Assembly: GCA_034670265.1 (NCBI GenBank)
Contig: JAXMNU010000001.1
Location: 310,001 to 374,000 of the forward strand
Direction: 5' to 3'
Length of the DNA stretch: 64,000 bases
Source: Halomarinibacterium sp034670265
Lineage (GTDB): Bacteria > Bacteroidota > Bacteroidia > Flavobacteriales > Flavobacteriaceae
Position 1 is the stretch's first letter, and each line of letters starts with the position of its first letter. The notes under the pieces were generated by a model, which saw nothing but the letters and a program-made list of their open reading frames with translations, had not been told where the DNA came from and ran no database searches. Of this stretch, positions 49,664 to 57,137 are shown piece by piece. The position numbers were made by a program, and so were the translations under genes.

Positions 49664-50857
49664 TTACTGTTTAATCAACTTATAAGCTTGAGATTCATCA
49701 TGGGTAGCCACTTTCAAAATGTAGGCTCCTGAAACCAGTTGAGAAATATCGATTTTAGAAGTCTGCGCATTAATGGATTGTGTAAGCACCCTTTGCCCTA
49801 AAACAGAATAAATTTCCAACGTTTTAATTTGTTCATTTGCTTTTATAGTAACAAAATCTGAAGCTGGGTTTGGGTAAAAACTAAAACCATCAATAATCGA
49901 TTCGCCTATGCCTAGAAGATCCCTATCATAGGATGCTCCCCAACCAAATTGTTGCACAGTGCCTGGTTGTATAGTCCCCATACTTGTTGACAAACCAGTA
50001 ACCGGGTTAATTGTTCGCATTTCAGAATCTCCAATGACGCCATTATAGGCCAAGCTTATTATCACCCCCGATGTTTCATCATAAAACCAACCTTGACCAA
50101 AATTAGCATCATACCCAAGAGTTCCTAGAGGAGTAACCGTACCTGTATCTGGGTTTATTTTATAGGTTATATCATCATCTATATCGCCCGTAATAAGATT
50201 ATTGTCCCCGTCTCTTGCGAGCGCAATAGGAAGTATAAGTCCGTTATTTCCACCTACCGGGCTAGCTGTCATCCCAGGGACATCAATAATGATAAGCTGG
50301 CTATTATCAACACCATTGGTGGTTATTCCAAACAATTGGTCGGTACGGCCTGGTAGAACTTCAAGCCCTGTGACCGAATGCCCGGGTGGAACACCCGATA
50401 ATATCCCCATATTTTGAAATTCTATAGGTGGAGGCCCCATATCTCTATTCCAGAAGTTATTACTATTATCGATGATGATAAAGTCATTTTGTCCGGGAAT
50501 GATACTATTTATGGGAGCACCCGCTCCAGGGAATTCAATAATGGGCGAGTTTGCGAGGACTTCAATGGTACTTATATTTCCTGGATCTATATCGCAAGCC
50601 TCAAACAAAGTTACCGTTTGTGTGGCGCCGTATCTTATTTCTTCCAAAACACTTCCAGCATTAGAAGGAAAAGTAGTGGCTGCAAAATATTCTTTTATGA
50701 CTTGAATTTCCTCCAGACTAAATACATCTGTTACACTTCCCATATGATTTTGAGATAGTACTTCTAAAAGTTCATTTATGGGGCGTTCTGTTTGTGAGGT
50801 CAACGTGCTGCAAATACTTACTAAAATGACAAACACAATTTGAGTAATTTGTTTCAT
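49664..50857 (-). CDS. Secreted protein with T9SS type A sorting domain
   Basis: 397 aa. Signal peptide to about residue 21 (FVILVSICSTLTSQ). The central part is a beta-rich repeat region resembling DUF4394/propeller proteins: TDQLFGITTNGVDNSQLIII, YKINPDTGTVTPLGTLGYDA and RTINPVTGLSTSMGTIQPG. The last 75 residues (FSFYPNPASDFVTIKANEQI, LISGAYILKV-like end) are the sorting signal for the type IX system. Function of the exported part is unknown. Confidence 0.85.
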   Translation of the reverse strand: MKQITQIVFVILVSICSTLTSQTERPINELLEVLSQNHMGSVTDVFSLEEIQVIKEYFAATTFPSNAGSVLEEIRYGATQTVTLFEACDIDPGNISTIEVLANSPIIEFPGAGAPINSIIPGQNDFIIIDNSNNFWNRDMGPPPIEFQNMGILSGVPPGHSVTGLEVLPGRTDQLFGITTNGVDNSQLIIIDVPGMTASPVGGNNGLILPIALARDGDNNLITGDIDDDITYKINPDTGTVTPLGTLGYDANFGQGWFYDETSGVIISLAYNGVIGDSEMRTINPVTGLSTSMGTIQPGTVQQFGWGASYDRDLLGIGESIIDGFSFYPNPASDFVTIKANEQIKTLEIYSVLGQRVLTQSINAQTSKIDISQLVSGAYILKVATHDESQAYKLIKQ

Positions 50858-50950
50858 AACGAAGAATTTAATTTGTTAGTTTTCAACAAGATACAAAAAT
50901 TTAAAATACCAATTCAATCGAGTTGGGCGTGACAAAAAAAGGGTGCACTT

Positions 50951-51104
50951 GTCATTCCGTGCCTGCCTTCCGGCAGGCAGGCCTGTGCTGTGCTGTCACA
51001 CTGAGCTGTCACACTGAGCCTGCCTGTGCTGAGCTTGTCGAAGCATCGAAGTGCTGCCTGTGCTGAGCTTGTCGAAGCATCGAAATGCAGGCAGGCTTAA
51101 CAGG
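50951..51104. repeat. Nested REP-like and tandem repeats
   Basis: Outer palindrome GCCTGCCTTCCGGCAGGCAG (50961) with GCAGGCAGGC at its far end (about 51087-51097). Inside, GCTGTCACACTGA occurs twice, and GCCTGTGCTGAGCTTGTCGA with AGCATCGAA occurs twice (51022 and 51056). It also shares the CTGAGCTTGTCGAAG core with 48876. Confidence 0.85.
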
Positions 51105-51178
51105 GAATCCTCTATAGAGCATCACAATTTGTTGAATGACAGTTCCTTTGCTTTTTTTCACTCCCCAGAATTTAAAAA

Positions 51179-51413
51179 TTAGACAGACATTTAATAAAAT
51201 TAACGATTTAACTAATAAAATTAAAAAACTGTCTAATAGCCGTTAGACAAATCTTTAATAAAGTTAAATAACTCTCTTATCCATTTTAGACAAATGATTA
51301 ATGAAATTAACAAATTGACTAATTAAATTAAACAAACCTCTTATCTATATTAGACAGATAATTAATATAATTAAACAACCGACTAATACATTTTAAACAA
51401 GATACTAGCAGAG
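51179..51413. repeat. Eleven 21-bp tandem repeats (array 2)
   Basis: Eleven units of 21 bp, with single-base insertions after units 3, 5, 8 and 10. Examples: TTAGACAAATGATTAATGAA plus A (51286), TTAACAAATTGACTAATTAA plus A (51307), TTAAACAACCGACTAATACA plus T (51371). Consensus TTARACAA followed by an ACTAATAAAA-like half. The reverse complement (TTTGTTTAA) resembles the TTTGTTTA core of array 1 at 24951, and the unit length and number are the same. It ends 58 bp before the leader promoter of cassette array B. Confidence 0.85.
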
Positions 51414-51471
51414 TGTAATAATGTTATATCCTAGACGCCCTAAAAGAGGTCATGAGGAAAGGGTAAATTTG

Positions 51472-51569
51472 TATATTTGAAATAAGGTATCCGGATAACC
51501 ATGATAAAAAACTTGTGATATCCCCCTTAAATTGCCCGGATAACCATGATAAAACTTAGGATATAACGA
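51472..51569 (+). promoter_or_regulatory. Cassette leader copy 3 (promoter plus conserved segment)
   Basis: Promoter TATATTTG (51472-51479), GAAATAAGGTAT, CCGGATAACCATGATAAAA (51491-51509), a spacer, the same segment again (about 51537-51554), then CTTAGGATATAACGA and the arm GTTGTACGTA. An inverted copy of its end, GTTATATCCTAG, lies upstream at 51423-51434. Compared with copy 2 it carries an internal duplication. Confidence 0.6.
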
Positions 51570-51594
51570 GTTGTACGTAATTTAAAAAACACTT

Positions 51595-52419
51595 ATGGGA
51601 AAATGTCCTTATTGCAATAAAAGTGCAGGAATATTTAGGAAACTTCACAAAGAATGTGAGGAAAAATACAATAGTGCAAAAGAAACTATTGCAAAAACTG
51701 TAGTTGATAAATTTGAGGACTTGAACAATCTCAATTTTGACCAATTAAAAGAATTAGCGAACAAATCATACTTATCCGAAACTGAATTTCAAGACCTGAT
51801 TTCTGAATCTTACTCAAACGTACTTGACCAATATTTGGACGATGGTGTCTTATCGAAAGAGGAAGAAGATAAGCTCGAAAGTTTTATGCAAAAATCGAAT
51901 TTATCGCAGGATGTTTTTGATAAAAATGACTCATTGAGTAAAACAGTAAGAGCATCAATTTTAAGAGACTTACTGAATGGAGATGAGATAACGAATAGAC
52001 TTAAAGTAAATGGAAACCTACCTTTCAAATTCCAGAAAAGCGAAAATTTAATTTGGCTTTTCCAAAATGTAGAGTTGTTTGAGCAAAGAATAAAAACAAC
52101 TTACAAAGGTGGTTCACAAGGAGTAAGTTTGCGTATAGCTAAAGGAGTTTATTATCGGACAAATAGTTTTAAAGGTCATCCTGTTAAAACAACTAAAATT
52201 GTTCCAATTGCAACTGGAATGGTAGCGCTGACAGAAAAGCATATTTATTTTGCGAGTTCAATCAAGAATTTTAGAATTAATTACAATAAGATTATTACAA
52301 TTGACCCATATTCAGACGGAATTGGAATAACAAAAGATGGAGTTACAGCCAAACCACAAGTCTTTAAAAATTTAGATGGTTGGTTTTGTTATAATTTCAT
52401 AAAAAATATATCGGAATAA
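51595..52419 (+). CDS. Zinc-ribbon protein with PH-like C-terminal domain (cassette gene)
   Basis: 274 aa. N-terminal MGKCPYCNKSAGIFRKLHKECEEKY has C-x2-C...H-x3-C, a probable zinc site. A long helical middle (about 30-130) resembles a TerB-like helical bundle in composition (YLDDGVLSKEEEDKLESFMQ). The C-terminal ~100 residues (KIVPIATGMVALTEKHIYFA, FRINYNKIITIDPYSDGIGI) fit a bacterial PH/GRAM-like beta domain. No signal or membrane segment. Function unknown. Confidence 0.75.
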   Translation: MGKCPYCNKSAGIFRKLHKECEEKYNSAKETIAKTVVDKFEDLNNLNFDQLKELANKSYLSETEFQDLISESYSNVLDQYLDDGVLSKEEEDKLESFMQKSNLSQDVFDKNDSLSKTVRASILRDLLNGDEITNRLKVNGNLPFKFQKSENLIWLFQNVELFEQRIKTTYKGGSQGVSLRIAKGVYYRTNSFKGHPVKTTKIVPIATGMVALTEKHIYFASSIKNFRINYNKIITIDPYSDGIGITKDGVTAKPQVFKNLDGWFCYNFIKNISE

Positions 52420-52429
52420 AAACTACGTA

Positions 52430-52480
52430 CAACAATGGCTATAAGTAATTGCTTGCCTGCCTGTCGGCAGACAGGTTCTC
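52430..52480 (+). repeat. Cassette-end block followed by a REP-like palindrome
   Basis: CAACAATGGCTATAAGTAAT then TGC directly after the boundary arm, followed by TTGCCTGCCTGTCGGCAGAC and AGG, a GCCTGC-type hairpin. The rest up to 52564 holds no gene; TATTAACCAATG precedes the DUF6090 start. Confidence 0.6.
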
Positions 52481-52564
52481 GCCTACTTTTCATATATTAA
52501 CTGTTGTGCTTCATTACTACTTCGCTTAAGCTACGTAGTAGAAACTATGACCAACTATTAACCA

Positions 52565-53278
52565 ATGATAAAATTCTTTAGAAAAATTCGACACAAATTG
52601 CTGACTGAAAATAAATTCAGTAAATATGTACTCTATGCAATTGGAGAAATCCTCCTTGTCGTAATTGGTATTTTGATTGCCTTACAGATTAACAACAGAA
52701 ACGAGTGGAGAAAAGACAGAGTGAAAGAAAAAATTATTTTAAAGGATTTGGCAAATAATATAAAAATCAATACCAAAACTTTTCAAGATGATATAGAACT
52801 ACTAAAAGAATGGAATCATGCAAGCGAAATAGTTATTCGTGCCTTAGAAAATAAATTGGAGTACTCAGATAGTTTAAAGCATTACTTCCATTCAGCAAGA
52901 GTAACAAAACAAAACTTATTTTTATCAAAAGTCGGATATCAAGCATATAAAGATGAGGGCTTGGGAATAATTACAAACAAAGCTTTATCATCAGAAATCA
53001 TCAAATTATACGAAACTACAATGCCAAGTACTTTATCCACTAACAATTTAGTAAATGAATTATACCCTGAATGGGATAATCACATTGTTCAGAATTTTGA
53101 ATATATTGAAGGTGAAGGGCTTACTCCAAATAATTATGAAGCTTTATTTACGGACAATTTTTATATCTCTTGGATTAAGGCTTATAATCAAGGGAGAGTT
53201 TATTTAATGGAGACCGACAAAAAATTAATAAAAGAATGTGAAAGAGTCCTCAAATTAATTCAGGATGAGTTAAAATAA
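52565..53278 (+). CDS. DUF6090 family protein (array B)
   Basis: 237 aa. N-terminal block FFRKIRHKLLTENKFSKYVL with helix and LQINNRNE. Variable domain with KEWNHASEIVIRALENKLEY and SKVGYQAYKDEGLGIITNKA, related in layout to the array A copies 2 and 3. It is the shortest complete DUF6090 protein here. The start context TTAACCAATGATAAAATTC is shared with the array A copies rather than with cluster 2. Confidence 0.85.
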   Translation: MIKFFRKIRHKLLTENKFSKYVLYAIGEILLVVIGILIALQINNRNEWRKDRVKEKIILKDLANNIKINTKTFQDDIELLKEWNHASEIVIRALENKLEYSDSLKHYFHSARVTKQNLFLSKVGYQAYKDEGLGIITNKALSSEIIKLYETTMPSTLSTNNLVNELYPEWDNHIVQNFEYIEGEGLTPNNYEALFTDNFYISWIKAYNQGRVYLMETDKKLIKECERVLKLIQDELK

Positions 53279-53286
53279 AAACGAAC

Positions 53287-53356
53287 CAACAACAATGTGG
53301 ATAATGTTCAGTGCCTCGATAAGGTCGGCACCGTCATATCCACACACATTGTACCC
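53287..53356 (+). repeat. Palindromic element after the DUF6090 gene (attC-like)
   Basis: CAATGTGGATA (53293-53303) pairs with TATCCACACACATTG (53337-53351, two extra bases); an inner stem pairs GTGCC (53311-53315) with GGCAC (53327-53331). The left end CAACAACAATG resembles the cassette-end block. It fills the 98-bp gap between two genes of array B. Confidence 0.6.
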
Positions 53357-53376
53357 AATTTGAAAAAACGAATATT

Positions 53377-53850
53377 ATGAAAACCAAACGTACATTTTTA
53401 CCAACATTTTTATTAACCTTAATCATAATGATAGGATGTAAATCTGATAAGTCGGAATTGGATAAAATGGTCGAATTCGGACAAAAATATACCGATGCTT
53501 GGAACAGTAAAGTGCCTGAAAAAATGGCTTCATTTTACGCAGAGGATGGAACACTAACTGTAAATAACGGAACACCAGCAGTAGGAAGAAAACAATTAGC
53601 GGAAACTGCCAAATCCTATATGGAGGCATTCCCTGATTTGGAATTAACTATGGATAGCCTGACAAAGGGAAATGGCACTTACAGATATTATTGGACTTTT
53701 AAAGGAACTAATTCTGGACCAAATGGAACTGGAAATAAAGTTGATTTCAGCGGATTTGAAGAATGGACTATGAATGACCAAGGACTCGTCCAAAAATCAG
53801 TTGGAACATACGATGCGGAAGAATATGAAAAACAGTTGAATGGGAATTAA
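53377..53850 (+). CDS. SnoaL/NTF2-like lipoprotein
   Basis: 157 aa. Lipoprotein signal with LLTLIIMIGCKSDK. Mature part: FGQKYTDAWNSKVPEKMASFYAEDGTLTVNNG, FPDLELTMDSL and SGFEEWTMNDQGLVQKSVGTYD, the SnoaL-like (polyketide cyclase-type) pattern. Overlaps the next gene by 11 bases. The fold is shared with the lipoprotein at 45699, but the sequences are not close. Confidence 0.8.
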   Translation: MKTKRTFLPTFLLTLIIMIGCKSDKSELDKMVEFGQKYTDAWNSKVPEKMASFYAEDGTLTVNNGTPAVGRKQLAETAKSYMEAFPDLELTMDSLTKGNGTYRYYWTFKGTNSGPNGTGNKVDFSGFEEWTMNDQGLVQKSVGTYDAEEYEKQLNGN

Positions 53851-54766
53851 AAAAACAAGCTTAATAAAAAGATCGATAATTTATTTCATAATTCTTTGTT
53901 TATTGCTTACAACATCTTGCACAAAGAATTTGAATTCGATTCCAGATAAAACATCGGACCAAATTTCGGCTACCTATGAAATAAAAAAAGATGTTTCATA
54001 CGGAACAGATGCCGAGCAGAATATGGACATCTATCTTTCCAAAGAAGCTAAGTCTTTCGGAAAAAATAATTACACAATTGTTTTCCTACATGGCGGAGCT
54101 TACTATTTAAGCGACAAAAGTGCAGAGGAAAAATACATAGAGCCGTATCTCAAAAAAGGTCTAAATGTTGTTAATTTAAATTATCGATTACAAAGAGGAG
54201 TTGCACTCGCTACAAGTGACCTTTCAAATGCGCTCAATTTCCTTAAAGAAAAGAATGACACTTACAACCTAAATTTAAACAATATTATTGTAACGGGCTT
54301 TTCTGCTGGAGCTCAAATCGCCACAAATGTTGGATTATCGCAAAACAATTCTTCCTTTCCTGATAAACTAAATAACGGAATCGAAATAAAAGGTATAATT
54401 AATTTTTCAGGTCCAGTAGATGACTTAGATGTTATTGAAAAAATCTTTATTGATTTTGATTATGAACTTTTTAGTAATGCAGGTAAAGCACTTTTCCCAT
54501 CAGAAGGCTATGAAAAGAAAGAGGTAGTATCCGTTTACGAACCCATGACTTATTTTGACGAGAAAGACCCACCAGTTTTTTTGTGGCACGGAGGAATGGA
54601 TAATCAAATTCCACCTGAAACATTTACTGATTTCACCTCTAAATTACGTGAAAGTAAAGATGTTCTAAGTTACATACCTAATGGAAAACATAGTCCAACT
54701 GAAGAGGAATTAGAGGCTGCATACATTAAAATATTTCAGTTTTTGGACGGTTTGAAAAATAAATAA
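53840..54766 (+). CDS. Alpha/beta-hydrolase (esterase/lipase-like) lipoprotein
   Basis: 308 aa. Lipoprotein signal (IIYFIILCLLLTTSCTKN). Oxyanion-hole motif FLHGGAYYLSDKSAEEKY and nucleophile elbow VTGFSAGAQIA (G-x-S-x-G) place it with HSL/BD-FAE-like esterases; acid and base are probably in FLWHGGMDNQIPPETF and NGKHSPTEEE. Export to the envelope and overlap with the NTF2-like gene suggest a shared task. Substrate unknown. Confidence 0.85.
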   Translation: MGIKKTSLIKRSIIYFIILCLLLTTSCTKNLNSIPDKTSDQISATYEIKKDVSYGTDAEQNMDIYLSKEAKSFGKNNYTIVFLHGGAYYLSDKSAEEKYIEPYLKKGLNVVNLNYRLQRGVALATSDLSNALNFLKEKNDTYNLNLNNIIVTGFSAGAQIATNVGLSQNNSSFPDKLNNGIEIKGIINFSGPVDDLDVIEKIFIDFDYELFSNAGKALFPSEGYEKKEVVSVYEPMTYFDEKDPPVFLWHGGMDNQIPPETFTDFTSKLRESKDVLSYIPNGKHSPTEEELEAAYIKIFQFLDGLKNK

Positions 54767-54835
54767 CATTCGGTCTGGTGGACAAAGATTCGGTTTCAAA
54801 ATCCCGCACTTACCATAGTCAAGACCGTTCCCCTA

Positions 54836-56776
54836 CTAAAACCCCAACCCAAACCCTAGCCTAACATTACGTCCTTTGGTTTGGTAGCGGTAGAGTTCCT
54901 CAAAATCTGTGTTTAACATATTATCTATCCCTATAAATACCTTGAGGTTTTTGGTCAACTGTCTGCTTGCGTTAAAGTGTACAAGGCTATAACTATCTAA
55001 TACCGCTGTTTCACTCTCAAAGGTCTCTGGGTTAAAAAAGGTGTCGTCACGCTCGGTTACATAGAGTGCACTAAGCCCCAGCGTTGTTTTGGCATCGGGC
55101 GTATAGCCTATTGCCGCGTTGGCTTTATGATTTGGGATACGCAAGGCAAAACGGGCATCGGCTTGGGTAAAGGTATAGTTGGCGGTAAAAGTAAGCTGTG
55201 GGCTAAGGCTGGATTGCAACTCTACTTCTACCCCACTCGTTTCAAAAGTTTCGATGGTATTTTGGTATTGGTAGGTAAACATATCGGGGTCTACCACCAC
55301 AAAATCCACAAAGTTTTCTTCCTTCCGTGTAAAGTACACGGCGCTTAATCGTAGCCCTTTGCCTTTAGAGATTTCAAAACCGCCTTCAATCGTGGCATTT
55401 TCTTCGGGCTGTAAGTCTTCATTGCCATACACAGGGTCGTAAATCTGAAACAAGGACGGCGTGATATAGGCTGTACTATACGAGCCTAAAAGCTTTAGGT
55501 TTACAGTACTCAAATCAATATTATACGACGGATTTACCTGATACACTAAGTGGTTACCGTACAAGCTATGGATATTCATTCGCGCCCCAGCATTTATGTT
55601 TAAACCAAATGACGAGGCATACAGCAGATTGACATACGGATCGAAATAGTTAAACTTGGCGGTGTCTTCATTCACATCCTGAGCAAACTGCGTTTCCCCA
55701 AACGGAATGGTAAAGGAGTTCATGCGGCTCAAATTACCACCCAATCCCACAATCGCTTTTAAACTACTGGCTAGATTATACTGCAAATAAGTATCGAAGT
55801 TATACACTTTCGAGTCGTATTGTGCAGGAAAAGAAGAGGCGATTTCTCGCTTAATGCTACTATAACTATCGTTAAACACATACACGCCCTTGTTGTATTT
55901 CCATTCAAAATGTCCTCCCGTTCTAAACTGCTCCATCTCGTTGCTATAGTTGGCATCGGTATAACTAAAATCATCAAAGCCTGTGCGTAATTTATCAAAA
56001 GCCACAAACTGACTCACAGTAATGTTTTTGGTAAGTTTTACTCCCATATTGACCCATGAGGTAAAATTATTATAGACATCCGCTTCAAAAGGGGTTTCCC
56101 CCTCAGGCGCTTCAATAGCCGAAAGTCCGTTGGTGTATCGATGATTGGCCTCCGCTTGATAGAAAAACTTCCCTATCGTTCCGTTGATATGAATATTATT
56201 GGTTAAGCTCTCCATAGGATAGCCATCGTCTTCGGCGCTTCTGTCGGTGCCAAAAACACTGGTGGTATTGACTGCAAAAGGCTTTTTGGAAGCTTTCTTG
56301 GTCGTGATACTAATCACAGCCGTGGCAGCACCGCTTCCGTAAAGCACGCTGGAAGCGCCTTTCATTATTTCGATACGTTCAATATTTTCAAGGGAAAGCA
56401 ATCGTAAATCAAAGTCGTTTGAAATGTTAGAGGCATCGTTAATAGGCACTCCATCCAGCAATATCACTACTTGCCTATTACGACCCCCTCGCACAAAATA
56501 GCCAAGGGTTTGTCCGTTATTGCTATTGCTACCGTTAATTTCAAAACCTGCAATTTCATTCAGCACTTGCGCTACCGATTTGCCAGCATTCTGTTGAAGG
56601 GTTTCTTGGGAAATGACGGTAATGGTTTTTCCGCTGTTTTTTCGATCAATCGAAATTTTGGTGTCCAAATACACCGAATCCAATTTTTGAACCGAATCTA
56701 ATGGGGTGGTTTGTTGCGAAAAAAGAAAGTGTGTTCCCAAAAGGAAACTCATTGAAAAAAATAAAATAGTTCTCAT
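54836..56776 (-). CDS. btuB: TonB-dependent outer-membrane receptor, BtuB-like (cobalamin uptake)
   Basis: 646 aa. Signal peptide to about residue 20 (ILFFSMSFLLGTHFLFSQ). TonB-box-like ISIDRKNSGKTITVIS, plug with NEIAGFEINGSNSNNGQTLGYFVRGGRNRQVVILLDGVPINDAS and ERIEIMKGASSVLYGSGAATAVISITTKK, then a 22-strand-type barrel ending NVRLGFGLGF. The cobalamin riboswitch upstream and the divergent ABC importer identify the likely substrate as a corrinoid. It is close in length to BtuB. Confidence 0.92.
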   Translation of the reverse strand: MRTILFFSMSFLLGTHFLFSQQTTPLDSVQKLDSVYLDTKISIDRKNSGKTITVISQETLQQNAGKSVAQVLNEIAGFEINGSNSNNGQTLGYFVRGGRNRQVVILLDGVPINDASNISNDFDLRLLSLENIERIEIMKGASSVLYGSGAATAVISITTKKASKKPFAVNTTSVFGTDRSAEDDGYPMESLTNNIHINGTIGKFFYQAEANHRYTNGLSAIEAPEGETPFEADVYNNFTSWVNMGVKLTKNITVSQFVAFDKLRTGFDDFSYTDANYSNEMEQFRTGGHFEWKYNKGVYVFNDSYSSIKREIASSFPAQYDSKVYNFDTYLQYNLASSLKAIVGLGGNLSRMNSFTIPFGETQFAQDVNEDTAKFNYFDPYVNLLYASSFGLNINAGARMNIHSLYGNHLVYQVNPSYNIDLSTVNLKLLGSYSTAYITPSLFQIYDPVYGNEDLQPEENATIEGGFEISKGKGLRLSAVYFTRKEENFVDFVVVDPDMFTYQYQNTIETFETSGVEVELQSSLSPQLTFTANYTFTQADARFALRIPNHKANAAIGYTPDAKTTLGLSALYVTERDDTFFNPETFESETAVLDSYSLVHFNASRQLTKNLKVFIGIDNMLNTDFEELYRYQTKGRNVRLGFGLGF

Positions 56777-56899
56777 TTTAAATAATTTAAAACGGAAAAA
56801 GTACTTTTTGAATCTTGCGAGGGCTCAAAATACACTGCGGTTCCTGAGCGGCGTCGAAGGACCCAAACCTTTATCCCGAAAGTTTGACATATCGTTGAA

Positions 56900-57041
56900 A
56901 TCTGGCAGGTCTCCTGGCTTACCTATCGCGTTTACCTTCCCGTCTCAAAAGAAACAGTGGTTTGAAGAATAACGCTATTACGCTAAAGGCGTAACGGTTT
57001 ACAGTTGCGGGAACAGCTTCGGTTTTTCACCGAATTCCCTT
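56900..57041 (-). ncRNA. Cobalamin riboswitch (AdoCbl type)
   Basis: On the minus strand in order: GGGAATTCGGTGAAAAACCG, GCTGTTCCCGCAACTGTAA, CCACTG, GACGGGAAGGTAAACGCG and AAGCCAGGAGACCTGCCAGA. These are the conserved blocks of the cobalamin element, including the B12 box. It ends about 125 bp before the btuB-like start and would shut the gene off when cobalamin is plentiful. 56777-56899 contains no other feature seen. Confidence 0.95.
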
Positions 57042-57082
57042 TTCATTTTCCCTTACCAAAAAGGAAAAACCAAAATTCGAAG

Positions 57083-57090
57083 CAAAAATA
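57083..57090 (-). promoter_or_regulatory. Bacteroidota -7 element (TATTTTTG) of the riboswitch transcript
   Basis: TAnnTTTG on the minus strand, about 42 bp upstream of the first riboswitch block, oriented towards the BtuB-like gene. Confidence 0.6.
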
Positions 57091-57126
57091 CATTTTTATT
57101 GATTGCATTTACCCTTTAAAATCCTT

Positions 57127-57134
57127 TATTTTTG
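57127..57134 (+). promoter_or_regulatory. Bacteroidota -7 element (TATTTTTG) of the importer operon
   Basis: Exact TAnnTTTG three bases before the ATG of the binding-protein gene; implies a nearly leaderless transcript without the riboswitch. Confidence 0.5.
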
Positions 57135-57137
57135 AAG

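Larger units (their letters stand above)
51570..54770 (+). mobile_element. Cassette-like array B: leader plus four co-directional genes
   Basis: Behind the leader follow a zinc-ribbon/PH-like gene, a DUF6090 gene, an NTF2-like lipoprotein gene and an esterase-like lipoprotein gene, all on the plus strand. The first is bounded by an exact inverted repeat GTTGTACGTA (51570-51579) and TACGTACAAC (52424-52433). A palindromic element separates the second and third genes (53287-53351). The right end is uncertain. No recombinase gene is in the window. Confidence 0.45.

Noticed and set aside
50414..50758. 114-aa plus-strand frame opposite the T9SS protein gene
   Set aside because: Antisense shadow of a gene with clear signal peptide and sorting domain; no own features.
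50951..51104. Structural RNA gene in the GC-richer intergenic stretch
   Set aside because: The local GC rise comes from REP-like GCCTGCC/GGCAGGC palindromes and tandem duplicates; no tRNA cloverleaf or known RNA motif could be built.
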